From Okapia johnstoni (lineage: Eukaryota; Chordata; Mammalia; Artiodactyla; Giraffidae): 64,000 bases of DNA. The DNA lies in NCBI GenBank assembly GCA_024291935.2, contig CM044313.1, forward strand, positions 86,985,001 through 87,049,000, written 5' to 3'. Shown here one piece after another: positions 1 to 10,590 of the stretch (positions are counted from its first letter, which is position 1; each line of letters begins with the position of its first letter). The notes under the pieces were generated by a model. The model worked only from the letters and a program-made list of their open reading frames with translations. It did not search any database and had not been told where the DNA came from. Position numbers and translations under genes: made by a program.

Positions 1-376
1 AGGCAACAGCTGCCATGTAAATTAGTTAATCAAGAAAGGTATAGAGAGCAAGGTACAGGTTATGTGGGAAGATAGGCAAAGGCAAGTCTAAGAACGCAGA
101 CCTTGGATTAAAGTTGATGTTAAACATGAAAGGTCCACAATTTCTTTGAATATTTATAAAGCTAATCCTCAAAGATATATTCTTATACTTTGATATTTTG
201 CCAAAGGCAAAATGACATACTGAATAGCTTAATGTTAGATTAAACAAATACATCATTATGAGTATATAAAGGTCTTTTATTTTTTTTAACTGGAGATATA
301 TCACAAACATTTTAAAAATATTAATTTGCCATGATATCCAAGTGCAGTTTTTGAAAACAGCAAGTCTAGAATAAGA

Positions 377-597
377 CTTCTTCTTGTTGTTGTTTAGCTG
401 CTCAGTCGTGTCCAACTCTTTGTGAGCCCATGGATTGTAGTCTACCAGTCTCCCCTGTTCATGGGATTTCCTAGGCAAAAGTACTGGAATGGGTTGTCAT
501 TTCCCTTTCCAGGTTGATCCTCCTGACCCAGGGATCAAACCCATGTCTCCTGCAAGTCTCCTGCATTGTACGTGGATCCTTTACTGCTGTGCAGGTG
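377..597 (-). mobile_element. Bov-tA SINE, antisense, with target-site duplication
   Basis: Ruminant tRNA-like SINE in reverse orientation. The + strand shows the reversed tail (TTGTTGTTTAGCTGCTCAG), then the reversed body blocks for 'GACTCTTTGTGAGCCCATGG' and 'ACTGGAATGGGTTGTCATTT', and the reversed 5' tRNA-like part up to about 590. An imperfect direct repeat of about 26 bases flanks it (351-376 and 598-624; both begin TTGAAAACA and contain TCTAGAATAA). This is a long target-site duplication and confirms retrotransposition. No coding function. Confidence 0.93.
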
Positions 598-639
598 TTG
601 AAAACACCAGATCTAGAATAAAACTATTTGGTCTCAAGT

Positions 640-815
640 CTTACCTGCTCAACTTGCTAATTTATTTCCTATGCCATAATTTTCCCAAATGTGAAGTGGA
701 GATAATAATAGTCCTACCTTCTAGAGTGGTTGTGAGAATTAAAGTATTTAATACATGAAAACACTAGGAACAGTGCCTGGAGCATAAACATTCTTCAAGT
801 GTTGGATAGATCTAC
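640..815 (+). mobile_element. MIR SINE remnant
   Basis: The order of blocks matches the mammalian-wide MIR core: AAATGTGAAGTGGAGATAAT, a CCTACCTT block, GTTGTGAGAATTAAA and CACTAGGAACAGTGCCTGG. Strongly diverged, as expected for a pre-eutherian repeat. The younger Bov-tA at 377-597 lies just upstream. Confidence 0.7.
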
Positions 816-1564
816 TCAATGTAAAAAGAAATTGCAATGAATATACTTATTTTTACTGATATTTGGCACTGAATATAGTTTCATAATCTAAGTTGAGATG
901 AAGATATTTATGAACTATTATTCCATGTAGTAATTTTTTTAATTTTAAAATTATTTTTTGAATATACAAATTTCACTTCCACACATCAAGATAAATAGTC
1001 CTGGTGCTGAAGTTAAGGAATAAAAAACAATACTTTGCAATATTCAGCAAGATCATATATTATTTAAATCAATCAATTTGGATTTAAAGTAATACAGGTA
1101 ACACAAAAAATTACCCATGTATAAAAATAGTCTATATTTTTAGTATTACATTTTATTAAATCGTTTAATTTTGAATGTTGCAACACATGATGTGCACATC
1201 TTTAATTCAATGTAACTAATTTCTTGTTGTATATGTATGTGCTTCAAAAAAAAAGTTAACATTGATGTGGAAATATACTTTACCAGTATGATTTCTTAAA
1301 TTGGTTTTTATTAGTGGAAATTTTTATTTTGAACCAAAATTATAAAATAATAGTAAGTTTAAAATGAAAAATCTCATTTTATACCATACTATAGAAATTA
1401 AGGGGGAAAAAATCAAGGATTATGTATAAGTACATATAAACACATAAAAACATGCTTGAATGTTATTAAATAATCTAATTATAAAATTAATTTATATCCA
1501 GTATTTATAAAAAACTTGACATCAAATAGAAGCTTTAAATAAAAAACTGTAGTTCTACTACCCC
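816..1564. other. Unassigned AT-rich stretch
   Basis: Very AT-rich, with no recognisable repeat, no open frame longer than about 60 codons and no RNA gene seen. Short A and T runs only. Confidence 0.5.
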
Positions 1565-1682
1565 AAAATTATTATTATTATTATTATTTTTAAATTAGTT
1601 TATTTATCTATTTTTTAACTTTACAATATTATATAGGTTTTGCCATACATTGACATGAATCCACCATGGGTGTATAATAGCC
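1565..1682 (-). mobile_element. L1 3'-end fragment, antisense
   Basis: Begins with an (ATT)n/T-rich reversed tail, then the block TTTACAATATTATATAGG and GGTTTTGCCATACATTGACA followed by ATGAATCCACCATGGGTGTA. This is the reversed 3' untranslated end seen in bovine L1 copies. Heavily 5'-truncated. Family assignment is from recalled consensus. Confidence 0.6.
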
Positions 1683-1884
1683 AAAGATTATTGATATTAA
1701 AATTTTGCACATCTTTCCATTTTGATAAAATACACACAATATACATAAAGTATCAATATCTTTATCTATGAAGAAGTAATTACTGAAACAAAATATTATT
1801 ATGGTTAAGACTGAGACACTCTGTATATGTATGTGTGTGTCTATTCATTTACCTTAACCAATGTAGGTAGACCATCTAGGAAGT

Positions 1885-2072
1885 ACTCTTTTTTTTTAAA
1901 TATATATATTTTATTGAAATATAATTGCTTTACAGTGTTTCAGGTGCACAGCAAGGTGATTCAGTTAAACATATACATGTATATTATTTTCCAGATTATT
2001 TTCCATTATAGGTTATTGAAAGATATTGACTAAAGTTCCTGTGCATTACAGTAAATTTTGTTGCTTGTTGTG
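1885..2072 (-). mobile_element. L1 3'-end fragment, antisense
   Basis: After a T-run comes ATTTTATTGAAATATAATTG, GTTTCAGGTGCACAGCAAGG, TGATTCAGTTAAACATATAC and a reversed 'CAACAAG...ACTTTAGTCAATATC' block. This is the typical reversed mammalian L1 3' untranslated terminus. It ends near TTGTTGCTTGTTG. 5'-truncated, no coding sequence. Confidence 0.75.
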
Positions 2073-2075
2073 TGT

Positions 2076-2789
2076 CTATTTTAAGTTAGAAACCTAACAT
2101 TCTATTCATACTGTCAAACAAGTGGGCTCAAAATTTACATAATTTTTTTAGCTAGGCAAACATTCATAAGTTGTCTAAAATATATATTATATTATACACA
2201 CTATATATGTGTGTGTGTATAAAAAAGTTTTTCTTCTACACTTGATAAAGCCTTTAGAAGGAGCATCTAAAACAATAAAAAGAAGAGATGGAGAAATGGT
2301 AAAACATAAACTAAATGAAATGGAAGCCCTGAATATGAAATAGAAAAAGTGAAACAAAGTAAATAAAAGTAAAAGAACATCATATACACCAGCTGTTTTT
2401 AAACATGGATGTTCATTGGAAACACATCTGGACCTTCGAAGAAGAAAAAATAATACCTGAACATTTGTACTTTTCAAACAATTCCAAGATAATTATCATA
2501 TGAGAATGGAGTTTAAAAAGTGAGTACAGGTTTTCCTATTAAATGGTAGTTTTAGTGATATAGAATTCTATTATTTTCTGTTGACCAATCATGATACTAT
2601 GGTATTAAGTGAATAATAGTTACATATTCACAATAGTAAAAGATGTTTGTCAGTTTTCACAATCAACACCCAGATAAAAAACAAAAGATAATTACAACTG
2701 AAAGCCACAACAGAAACATGATTAACTTAATAATAGAAAATAATTATAAATAATTTGGGGGATTAAAGAGAGTAATGTGGTGAGTGGAA
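2076..2789. other. Unassigned AT-rich stretch
   Basis: No repeat family recognised. Contains a short TATATATGTGTGTGTGTAT tract at about 2203-2222 and A-rich segments. The 96-codon minus-strand frame here has no recognisable domain and low-complexity hydrophobic composition, so I treat it as chance. Confidence 0.45.
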
Positions 2790-3597
2790 GTGCGTACATG
2801 CACATGTTTTCATCTGCCCAGCCAGTATGTATTTTTGTTGGTGCATTTAATCCCTTTACATTTAAGGTAATTATCAATATGTATGATCCTATTACCATTT
2901 TCTTAATTATTTTGCATTTATTTTATGTTGGTCTTTTCCTTCTCTTTTATTTCCTGCCTAGAGAAGTTTCCTTAGCATTTGTTGTAAAGCTGATTTGCTG
3001 GTGATAAATTCTCGTAACTTTTGCTTGTCTGGAAAGCTTTTGATTTCTCCATAAAATCTGAAGGAGAGCCTTGCTGAGTCGAGTAGTCTTGGTTTTATGC
3101 TCTTCCCTTTCATTGGCTTGCAGAGTCTGTAGAGAAATCAGTTGATAATTTTATGGGAGTTCCCTTGTATGTTGTCATTTTTTCCCTTGCTGCTTTTGAT
3201 AATTTATCTTTGTATTTGATTTTTGTCAGTCTGATTACTATGTGTCTCAGTGTGTTTGTTCTTGGGTTTATCCTTCCTGGGACTCTCTGTGCTTCCTAGA
3301 CTTGGTTGACTGTTTCTTGTGCAAGTTGGAGAAGTTTTCAGCTATTATCTCTTCAAATATTTCCTCAGATCCTTTCTCCCTCTCCTCTCCTTCTGAGAAC
3401 CCTATAATGAGAATGTTGGTGTTTCAATGTTGTCTCAGAGGTCTCGGGCTGTCTTCATTTTTTTTTCTCCATTCTTTTTCTATATTCATTTCTGCTGCAA
3501 TGATTTCTACCATTCTCTCCTCCAAGTCATTCATATATTCTACTGCTTCAGTTATTCTGCTATTGATTCCTACTAATGTTTCATTCTAATGTAATAT

Positions 3598-5022
3598 AAG
3601 TGCTGCACTCAATATGCCAGCAAATTTGGAAAACTCAGCAGTAGCCTCAGGAATGGAAAAGGTCAGTTTTCATCCCAAGCCCTAAGAAAGGCAATGCTGA
3701 AGAATGTTCTAACAACCATACAATGGCACTCATCTCACGCAGTAGCAAAGTTATGCTCAAAATTCTCCAAGCCAGGATTCAACAGTATGTTAACTGAGAA
3801 ATACCAGATATTAAAGCTGTATTTAGAAAAGGCAGAGGAACCAGAGATCAAATTGCCAACATCCACCGGACCTTGGAAAAAGCAAGCAAGTTCCAGAAGA
3901 AACATCTACTTCTGTTTTATTGACTACACGAAAGTCTTTGTGTGGATAACCACAAATTGTGGAAAATTCTTCAAGAGATGGGAATACCAGAACACCTTAC
4001 CTGCCTCCTGAGAAATCTTTATGCAGGTCAAAAAGCAACAGGTAGAACCAGATATGGAACAACTGACTGGTTCAAAAATGAGAAAGGAGTACATCAAGGC
4101 TGTATATTGTCACCCTGCTTGTCTAACTTCTATGCAGAGTATATCATGCCAAATGCTGGGCTAGAAGAAGCACAAGCTGGATCAAGATTGCCAGGAGAGA
4201 TATAAATAACCTCAGATATGCAGATGACAATACCTTTATGGCAGAAAGCAAAGAAGAACTAAAGAGCCTCTTTTTGAAAGTGAAAGTGGAGAGCAACAAG
4301 GCTGGTTTAAAATTCAACATTCAGAAAACTAAGATCATGGCATCCGGTCCCATCACTTCATGGCAAATAGATGGGGAAACAGGGGAAACAGTGATGGACT
4401 TTATTTTTTGGGCTCCAAAATCACTGACGATGGTGACTGCAGCCATGAAATTAAACGATGCTTGCTCCTTGGAAGAAAATCTATTACCAACCTAGATGAC
4501 ATATTAAGCACAGACATTACTTTGCTGACAAATGTCCATCTAGTCAAAGCTATGGTTCTTCCAGTAGTCAAGTATGGATGTGAGAGATGGACCATAAAGA
4601 AAGCTGAGCACCAAAGAATTGATGCTTTTGACCATAAAGAAAGCTGAGCACAAAAGAATTGGTGTTTGAGAAGACTCTTGAGAGTCACATGGACTGCAAG
4701 GAGATCAAACCAGTCAATCCAAAAGGAAATCGGTCCTGAGTAGTCGTTGGAAAGACTGATGCTGAAGCTGAAGCTCCAACGCTTTGGCCACCTGATGTGA
4801 AGAACTGACTCACTGGAAAGGATCCTGATGCTGGGACAGACTGAAGGCAGGAGAAAAGGGGGACAGAACGACAGAGGATGAGATGGTTGGATTTCATCAC
4901 TGACTCAATGGATATGAGTTTGAGCAAGCTCTGGGATTTGCTGATGGACTGGGAAGCCCAGCATGCTACAGTGCATGGGGTCGCAAAGAGTTGGACATGA
5001 TTGCGCAACTGAACAGAACTGA
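3598..5022 (+). mobile_element. BovB LINE, 5'-truncated copy in L1
   Basis: RTE-type LINE fragment from the reverse transcriptase region (TGCTGCACTCAATATGCCAG onward) to the 3' terminus (GAACAGAACTGAA). Translation gives broken pieces of RT: an FCFIDYTK motif-A block near 3913, QGCILSPCLSNFYAEYIM near 4100, then the connection and C-terminal basic segment. Several frameshifts and stops leave no intact enzyme. It carries a 40-base tandem duplication at 4591-4670. It sits inside the antisense L1, which resumes at about 5023. Confidence 0.92.
4591..4670 (+). repeat. 40-base tandem duplication inside BovB
   Basis: Unit 1 (4591-4630) and unit 2 (4631-4670) both begin ACCATAAAGAAAGCTGAGCA and are about 85% alike. 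Other BovB copies in this window have the unit once, so this is a private duplication of this copy. Confidence 0.9.
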
Positions 5023-5120
5023 ATGCACTGTTCACTTCTGTTTGTTTTTTTATTTCTTCTAAGCCTTTGGTAAGCATATCTTGCATCTTCTCCATTCTGT
5101 TTCCAAGATCATGGAAACAT

Positions 5121-5154
5121 CTTCACTATCGTCTTCACTATCGTCTTCACTATC
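5121..5154. repeat. 12-base unit repeated three times in L1
   Basis: CTTCACTATCGT occurs twice in tandem (5121-5132, 5133-5144), followed by CTTCACTATCAT. The L1 consensus I recall has one copy here. It is a local expansion within the antisense L1 ORF1 remnant. Confidence 0.85.
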
Positions 5155-5215
5155 ATCATTCTGAATTATTTTTCTGAAAGTTTGTCGATCTCCACTTTAT
5201 TTAGTTGTTTTTCTG

Positions 5216-5556
5216 AGAGTCCCTTGGACTGCAAGGAGATCCAACCAGTCCATCCTAAAGGAGATCAGTGCTGGGTGTTCATTGGAAGGACTGATGTTGA
5301 AGCTGAAACTCCAATACTTTGGCCACCTGATGTGAAGAGTTGACTCATTTGAAAAGACCCTGATGCTGGGAAAGATTGGGGGAAGGAGGAGAAGGGAACA
5401 ACAGAGTATGAGATGGTTGGATGGCATCACCAACTCGATGGACATGAGTCTGGGTAAACTTCAGGAGTTGGTGATGGACAGGGAGGCCTGGCGTGCTGCG
5501 ATTCATGGGGTCGCAAAGAGTCAGACACGACTGAGCGACTGAACTGAACTGAACTG
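5216..5556 (+). mobile_element. BovB LINE 3' tail in L1
   Basis: Begins AGAGTCCCTTGGACTGCAAG, continues through AGGACTGATGTTGAAGCTGA and ends in the BovB terminal repeat GAACTGAACTGAACTG. About 340 bases, heavily 5'-truncated, and without the RT active site. It interrupts the L1 block TTTTTCTG/GGGTTTTATC exactly, so the L1 reads through when this copy is removed. Confidence 0.93.
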
Positions 5557-6484
5557 GGGTTTTATCTTGTCCCTTCATCTAGGACATAACTCTACTTTTT
5601 CATACTGATTAATTTTCTGTACTGTGGTTTTTGTTCCAGCCACTGTGGAATTGTTGTCCTTCTTGCTTCTTCTGCCTGCCTTCTGGATGATGGGGCTAAA
5701 TATCTTGTATAAGCTTCCTGATGGGAGGGACTGGAGGTGGGAAAAAAACTGGGTCCTGTTTTGGTGGGCAGGGCCATGCTCAATTAAGCTTTATTCCAAT
5801 TATCTGATGATGGGTGGGCTTGTACCCCTTTCTATTAGTTGTTTGGCCTTAGGCCACCCAGCTGTGGAATCTAGAAGTCTCTGGTACTGTTACATCAAGA
5901 GGCACCTTCCTGGACTAGTGCTGCCAGTGACCCTGTCCTTGTGACAAGCCGCTGCTGATCCAGGGCTCCACAGGAGACACTCCAACACTAGCAGACAGGT
6001 CTGATTCAGTCTCCTGTGGGCATCACTGTCTCCTTTCCCCTGGATCTTCATGTGTGCAAGATTTTGTCTGTGCCCTCCAAAAGTGGAGTCTCTGTTTTCC
6101 CCTGTCCTATGGCAGTCCTCTAGTCAAATCCCATTGGCTTTCAAGGTCAGATTCTCTGAGGACCCCCAGTCCCTTTGCCAGATCCCTAGGCTGGGAAGTT
6201 TCACCAGGGGTTCAGAACCTTCACAAGAGTGAGAAAACTTTTTAGTATTACTGTTCTCCAGTTTGTGGGTCACCCTCCCAGCGGGTATGGGATTTTATTG
6301 TGCTTGCTCCCCTCCTCCAGTCTCATTGTGGCTTCTTCTTTGTCTTTGGATGTGGGGTATCTTTTTTTGGTGGGCTCCAGTGTCCTCCTTTTGATGGCTA
6401 TTCAATAGCTAGTTCTGATTTTGGTGCTCTCTCAGGAAGAAATAAGCTCATGGCTTTCTACTCTGCCATCTTGAACCAGAAGCT

Positions 6485-6842
6485 CTTGGAAGTATTCTTA
6501 AAACTTAATGGAAATCCTCAGTCCACTCCTTCACCTATCATGTCCCCTGGAATGAGGTTCTATTGGTAGAATCTGTCAGTCATGTCAGACAATTAGGATG
6601 AAGGCAACGTTCCTCATATATTAATCCTGGAACTGTTGGAATTCAGTTTCATTCTTCACACTCTCCTTTGCTTTTCAAACTGAAAAATAACTGTACACTG
6701 CTGGTTGTATTTCTAAGGTTCCTATATCAGTTCTTTTGAATATCAAAGTGTACTAAAATTGTATTTATGCTATACATGGATAATATATCACAAACTATTA
6801 CACAATATACTATATAATTTACATATATATGTATGTATATAT
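6485..6842. other. Unassigned stretch
   Basis: No repeat, RNA or coding feature recognised between the L1 5' end and the truncated SINE. AT-rich toward the right. Confidence 0.5.
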
Positions 6843-6953
6843 TGGAGTAAGAAATGGCAACCCATTCCGTTATTCTTGCCTGGGAAATCCCATGGACAAA
6901 GAAATATGGTGGGCTATAGTCCATGGGGTCGCAAAGAGTTGGACATGACTGAC
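6843..6953 (+). mobile_element. Bov-tA SINE, 5'-truncated
   Basis: Starts within the body (GGAGTAAGAAATGGCAACCC), continues TATTCTTGCCTGGGAAATCC and CCATGGGGTCGCAAAGAGTT, and ends GGACATGACTGACTGACT. The tRNA-like promoter half is missing. The tail merges into a CTAT-type microsatellite. Confidence 0.9.
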
Positions 6954-6987
6954 TGACTATCTACCTATCTGTCTATCTATCTACCCA
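6954..6987. repeat. (CTAT/CTAC)n microsatellite at SINE tail
   Basis: Imperfect tetranucleotide run (CTATCTACCTATCTGTCTAT and on) directly after the SINE tail. Likely grew from the SINE 3' end. Confidence 0.85.
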
Positions 6988-9526
6988 TGTTTTCTAACTT
7001 AAACATACGATTATGATATATATATACAGAGAGAAGTGATTAACCATATGGAATTTTTTCCTCTATAATTATATTTACCTATGTAATCCCAAGTGTAAAT
7101 TAATGGGTTTATCATTTTTAAGTTATATTTTTTGCTAAATATTGTTAATTCATCTGTAAGATATTTGTGTAATAACTGGAATCTCGTTCAGCTTCCAGTC
7201 TTAAACATTTTGACTTCAGCCATATAAACTGGTACATCTTTTATCTATTGAAATATATGAAAATATAATTATACATGCATAGCAATCACTATTTTAATGC
7301 TATTTTTTGCACTTGAGCCAACATGTACTTATGGGTTGCCGAACTGTGTGTTTTTTCTCCGATAGAGAAAGGCACGTAGACTTGATAAATAAGAGCAGAA
7401 AGCCTCTCAGTTCTCTAAATATGCACACATATATGATATTCAAAGAGCCCTTCTTTTATACAGAATTTGAGCCAAAAAAGAATGCATTTCTTTAGTTAAA
7501 TATCACAACCATAATCTATCATACAATGTCACTTGATTTATTTTTCTCAAAATTAAATTAAAAACTCATCCATATAAAAAAATTGATTCATTATTTCAGT
7601 GTTAAAGAGAGTCCACTGAAAATAGCAATTACATTAAAGAAATTAACATTCACGTTTTGTTATAATGCACAGAATCAGATTTGATTAAGTGATAATGGAC
7701 TTATAATTGACCATCAAATTATAGCAGATTTTGAAATTTATTAAATTTCTTGAATTGTTAACAGTTATTCACACTGTAAACAACACAAACCAAAGTGATT
7801 ATTTCATCATTTGAATCCCCCATAAACAAAAACACTCCCACTCAAATGCGAGTATACTGTAATGGAGATAAAGCAGTCTCTCAAAATTTTTAGTGGTCCC
7901 ATTTGTTTTCTAATCAGAATTATCATTATGTATCCTTAATCATGATTAATTTTTCATTATCTCAATGATGTAATTATCTTATAATTTGGATTATGGATTA
8001 AACTTTCTGATTATCATAAAAGACTCAGTGAACTCCTACTTCCAGTTCAATTACTGCAACAATTTTAAACCCATGTAGAAGCTAATTTTAAGACAGCATG
8101 AATAGCCAGAATGAATATAAATAATATCAATGGTTCATGTTCTCTCAGCATGATTCTGTTAAATAGTTACCATAAATAACCAAATTGTTTTACTAAAAAG
8201 TGTTGATAGAAAAATGTGCTTATAGAAGGATTTCCTCTTTTATAAGAGGAAAATAAAGTCACAAGTGAACAATTCTACCTTTCCGTTCCATTCTGCTACA
8301 CATTTTCTTCTGAATTAAAGCTCACTTTCTCCATCTATTGATACAACATTGAAGTTTATGGATCGTATGTATTTTGCTAATACATCCAGAAAATATCTAG
8401 TTAACTACAGATAGAATAGCCATTAAATAAGTCTTCATTATGGGCTAGAGAACACAAAATATGAGTTAGGGAAAATAAACTTTATCTTCTAAAATGATTT
8501 CATTATAATTGCAGAATTAAAACCCTAAATTACAGCTGAAAGAAGCAGCGTGATGCTGAAGAAAAAGATCACGATGAGCCAAGAAATGTAGATTCATATA
8601 CTGATTAGGTGTGTGATAAAGGTTAAGCCATTTTATTATTTTGGTCTCTAGTTTTCATTTTCTGTACTGAGAGTTGTTCTAAATTATATTAATAGCAAAA
8701 ACTGCAAAATGAAAGCTATTTTACTTACAAATTAACAAAAGTCAATAAAAAAAATAAAAAATGGCAAGATAAGCTAATATATAACAATAAATTCAAAGAT
8801 GAATTTCCCAGAGAGATTTCTTTCTGCCAGACAATTTAGTGTCTTTAAAACTTCAAAGAAGTTTTAACACGAAGTCTAGAAAAATGAATACATGGGGAAA
8901 AAAATTTTTTTTAATTTGAAACATATGCAGTATTAAAGGGATATATTAATTTAAAATGTATATAATATAAAAATGTTTATCAAATTCTGAGGTAAATAAA
9001 GAAAACAAAACTGTTTTCATTTTCTACTCATTATATAAAAATCTTGTCTCTCAAATGTCCTAGTTTTATTTTACTAACATATGATTATTTTGTATAATTT
9101 ATGTGTTCTAAATATTTATGGTAGAATATGATATCACAATAAAAATTCAAAGCAAATCCAGGGTTATTTAAATATAAATATTGATGTGGAAATATTAATT
9201 TCAACATTAAAAAACAGTTCAATAAGAAAAAAGGAGAGAGATTTTGCTTATTAAATATTTCCTCTCATAAAATAATGATGGTTAAATATATTAAAATCAT
9301 GTGTTAAAATATGAATAGGTAATATCAAACAACAGAATACAAAATAGACAAAATCTTGCAAAGATAAATGAATCAGAAGCATAAAATAAGTAATAATTAT
9401 ATGTCAGTATTAGATATAAAGAAGTTACAGCATGAGAGAAAACATCCCTCTCGTTACAGGAGGAGAAAATCCCACATTTACTTTTAGCATGAAAAATGTT
9501 ATTGCTTATAATATTTAAAGGGATAT
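6988..9526. other. Unassigned AT-rich stretch (2.5 kb)
   Basis: No interspersed repeat, gene or RNA recognised by eye. Strongly AT-rich with many short A/T runs, and all frames are short. Old diverged repeats cannot be excluded without a profile search. Confidence 0.45.
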
Positions 9527-9620
9527 ATTAAAAAGTAGGGCCTTTCCTTGTGGCTCAGCTAGTAAAGAGTCCACCTGCAATGCGGGAGACCTGGGTTTGA
9601 TCCCTGGGTTGGGAAGATAC

Positions 9621-10120
9621 TGAGAGAGTCAGTTCCTAGATAGGTTGATAAGAAGTCCGGGGTTTCCGAAGAGGAGAAAGGGATTCAGAAACCTGGAGAA
9701 GGCGAATGGGGTCTGGACCTCTCAAGGAGAAAAGGTCAAACCTTGGTTTCTACATTGCTTTGTCTTAGTCAATATAATAATGTATCTTGCTCCAGGACAA
9801 GTTTCTCCTTAATAACAATCTGACTAATCCTGTCATCTTAAAATGTATATTATGGGAGTGGGTCTGGTAAGATCTTTCTATTTTTCATTCTAATCTTGTT
9901 AATTTAAGATATATGTTGTGGGATTGGGTCTGAAAAAAGTATATAAGACCCTGATAAGACTAGCTAGGGGGTCATTCTCCGTCCCCCTGCTGATGTCTAT
10001 GTCAGAAGCTTTCTCTATTCCTCTGCTATACAAAAGCTCTTGAGTGATCAAGGCTGGTCCCTGGTCCCAAAGCTAAATCTTCTCTGGAGATCACGAATCC
10101 AACATCATTCACCATAAGCA
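9621..10120 (+). mobile_element. Solo LTR of a class I endogenous retrovirus
   Basis: About 500 bases, beginning TG and ending CA (TGAGAGAGTC ... CCATAAGCA). It has a TATA box (GTATATAAG, 9940-9948), a U3 with two related about 40-base direct repeats (9829-9868 and 9895-9932), and a U5-like end (GCTCTTGAGTGATCAAGGCT, AGATCACGAATCCAACATC). The last blocks are clearly homologous to the LTR at 56280-56912 on the other strand. No internal retroviral genes are attached, so it is a solo LTR. The AATAAA signal of the relative is mutated here. A 4-base host duplication (ATAC/ATCA) is plausible but imperfect. The exact start could be nearer 9645 (TGATAAGAAG), where the other LTR begins. Confidence 0.85.
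9940..9948 (+). promoter_or_regulatory. TATA box of the solo LTR
   Basis: GTATATAAG, placed between the U3 repeats and the presumed R region, as expected for an LTR promoter. Activity cannot be judged from sequence. Confidence 0.55.
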
Positions 10121-10250
10121 ATCAATCCCCTGGAGAAGGGAAAGGCTACCCAGTATTCTGGCCTGGAGAATTCCATGGACTGTATAGTCCATGGGTTGCA
10201 AAGAGTTGGACACAACTGAGAGACATTCGCACATTAAAAAGTAAACACAG

Positions 10251-10590
10251 GGCTTTTGAACTGTGGTGCTAGAGAATGGTGCTAGTCACCTTGGACTGCA
10301 AGGAGATACAACCAGTCCATCCTAAAGTAAATCAACCCTGAATATTCATTGGAAGGACTGATGCTGAAGCTGAATCTCCAATACCTCGACCACCTGATGT
10401 GAAGAGCTGACTCACTGGTAAAGACCCTGATGCTGGGAAAAATTGAGGGCAGGGGGAGGAGGCAGCAGAAGATGAGATGTTTGGATAGCATCATGAGTTT
10501 GAGCAAACTCTGGGAGAGTGTAAAGGACTGGGAAGCCTGGAGTGCCACAGTCCAAGGGGGTCACAAAGAATGGGACATGACTGAACAACA
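10251..10590 (+). mobile_element. BovB LINE 3' tail
   Basis: GGCTTTTGAACTGTGGTGCT, then TTGGACTGCAAGGAGATACA and GGAAGGACTGATGCTGAAGC, ending ATGACTGAACAACA. About 340 bases of the BovB C-terminal and 3' region, with no catalytic residues. It lies 7 bases after the right duplication of the preceding SINE. Confidence 0.92.

Larger units (their letters stand above)
2790..6484 (-). mobile_element. L1 5' UTR/ORF1 region, antisense, split by two BovB insertions
   Basis: Three collinear antisense L1 pieces (about 2790-3597, 5023-5215 and 5557-6484; roughly 1.9 kb without the inserts). Recognisable blocks include GTAAAGCTGATTTGCTGGTG, GCTTTTGATTTCTCCATAAA, TCTTCAAATATTTCCTCAGA and TTTAGTTGTTTTTCTG. 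The right end, CTCTGCCATCTTGAACCAGA, is the reversed 5' end of a ruminant L1 5' UTR. Read on the minus strand, the order is 5' UTR, then ORF1 remnants. Frames are broken throughout. The two interruptions are separate BovB copies listed below. Confidence 0.75.
9538..10232 (+). mobile_element. Bov-tA SINE split by a retroviral LTR
   Basis: The left half (9538-9620; GGGCCTTTCCTTGTGGCTCA to CCCTGGGTTGGGAAGAT) and right half (10121-10232; ATCCCCTGGAGAAGGG equivalent to GAGAGACATTC) make one complete SINE when the LTR between them is removed. A perfect 11-base target duplication, ATTAAAAAGTA, flanks the whole unit at 9527-9537 and 10233-10243. This shows one SINE insertion followed by one LTR insertion. 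Confidence 0.95.

Noticed and set aside
2187..2477. 96-codon minus-strand frame as a small protein
   Set aside because: Low-complexity F/S/L-rich translation of an A-rich + strand, typical of chance frames in AT-rich DNA.
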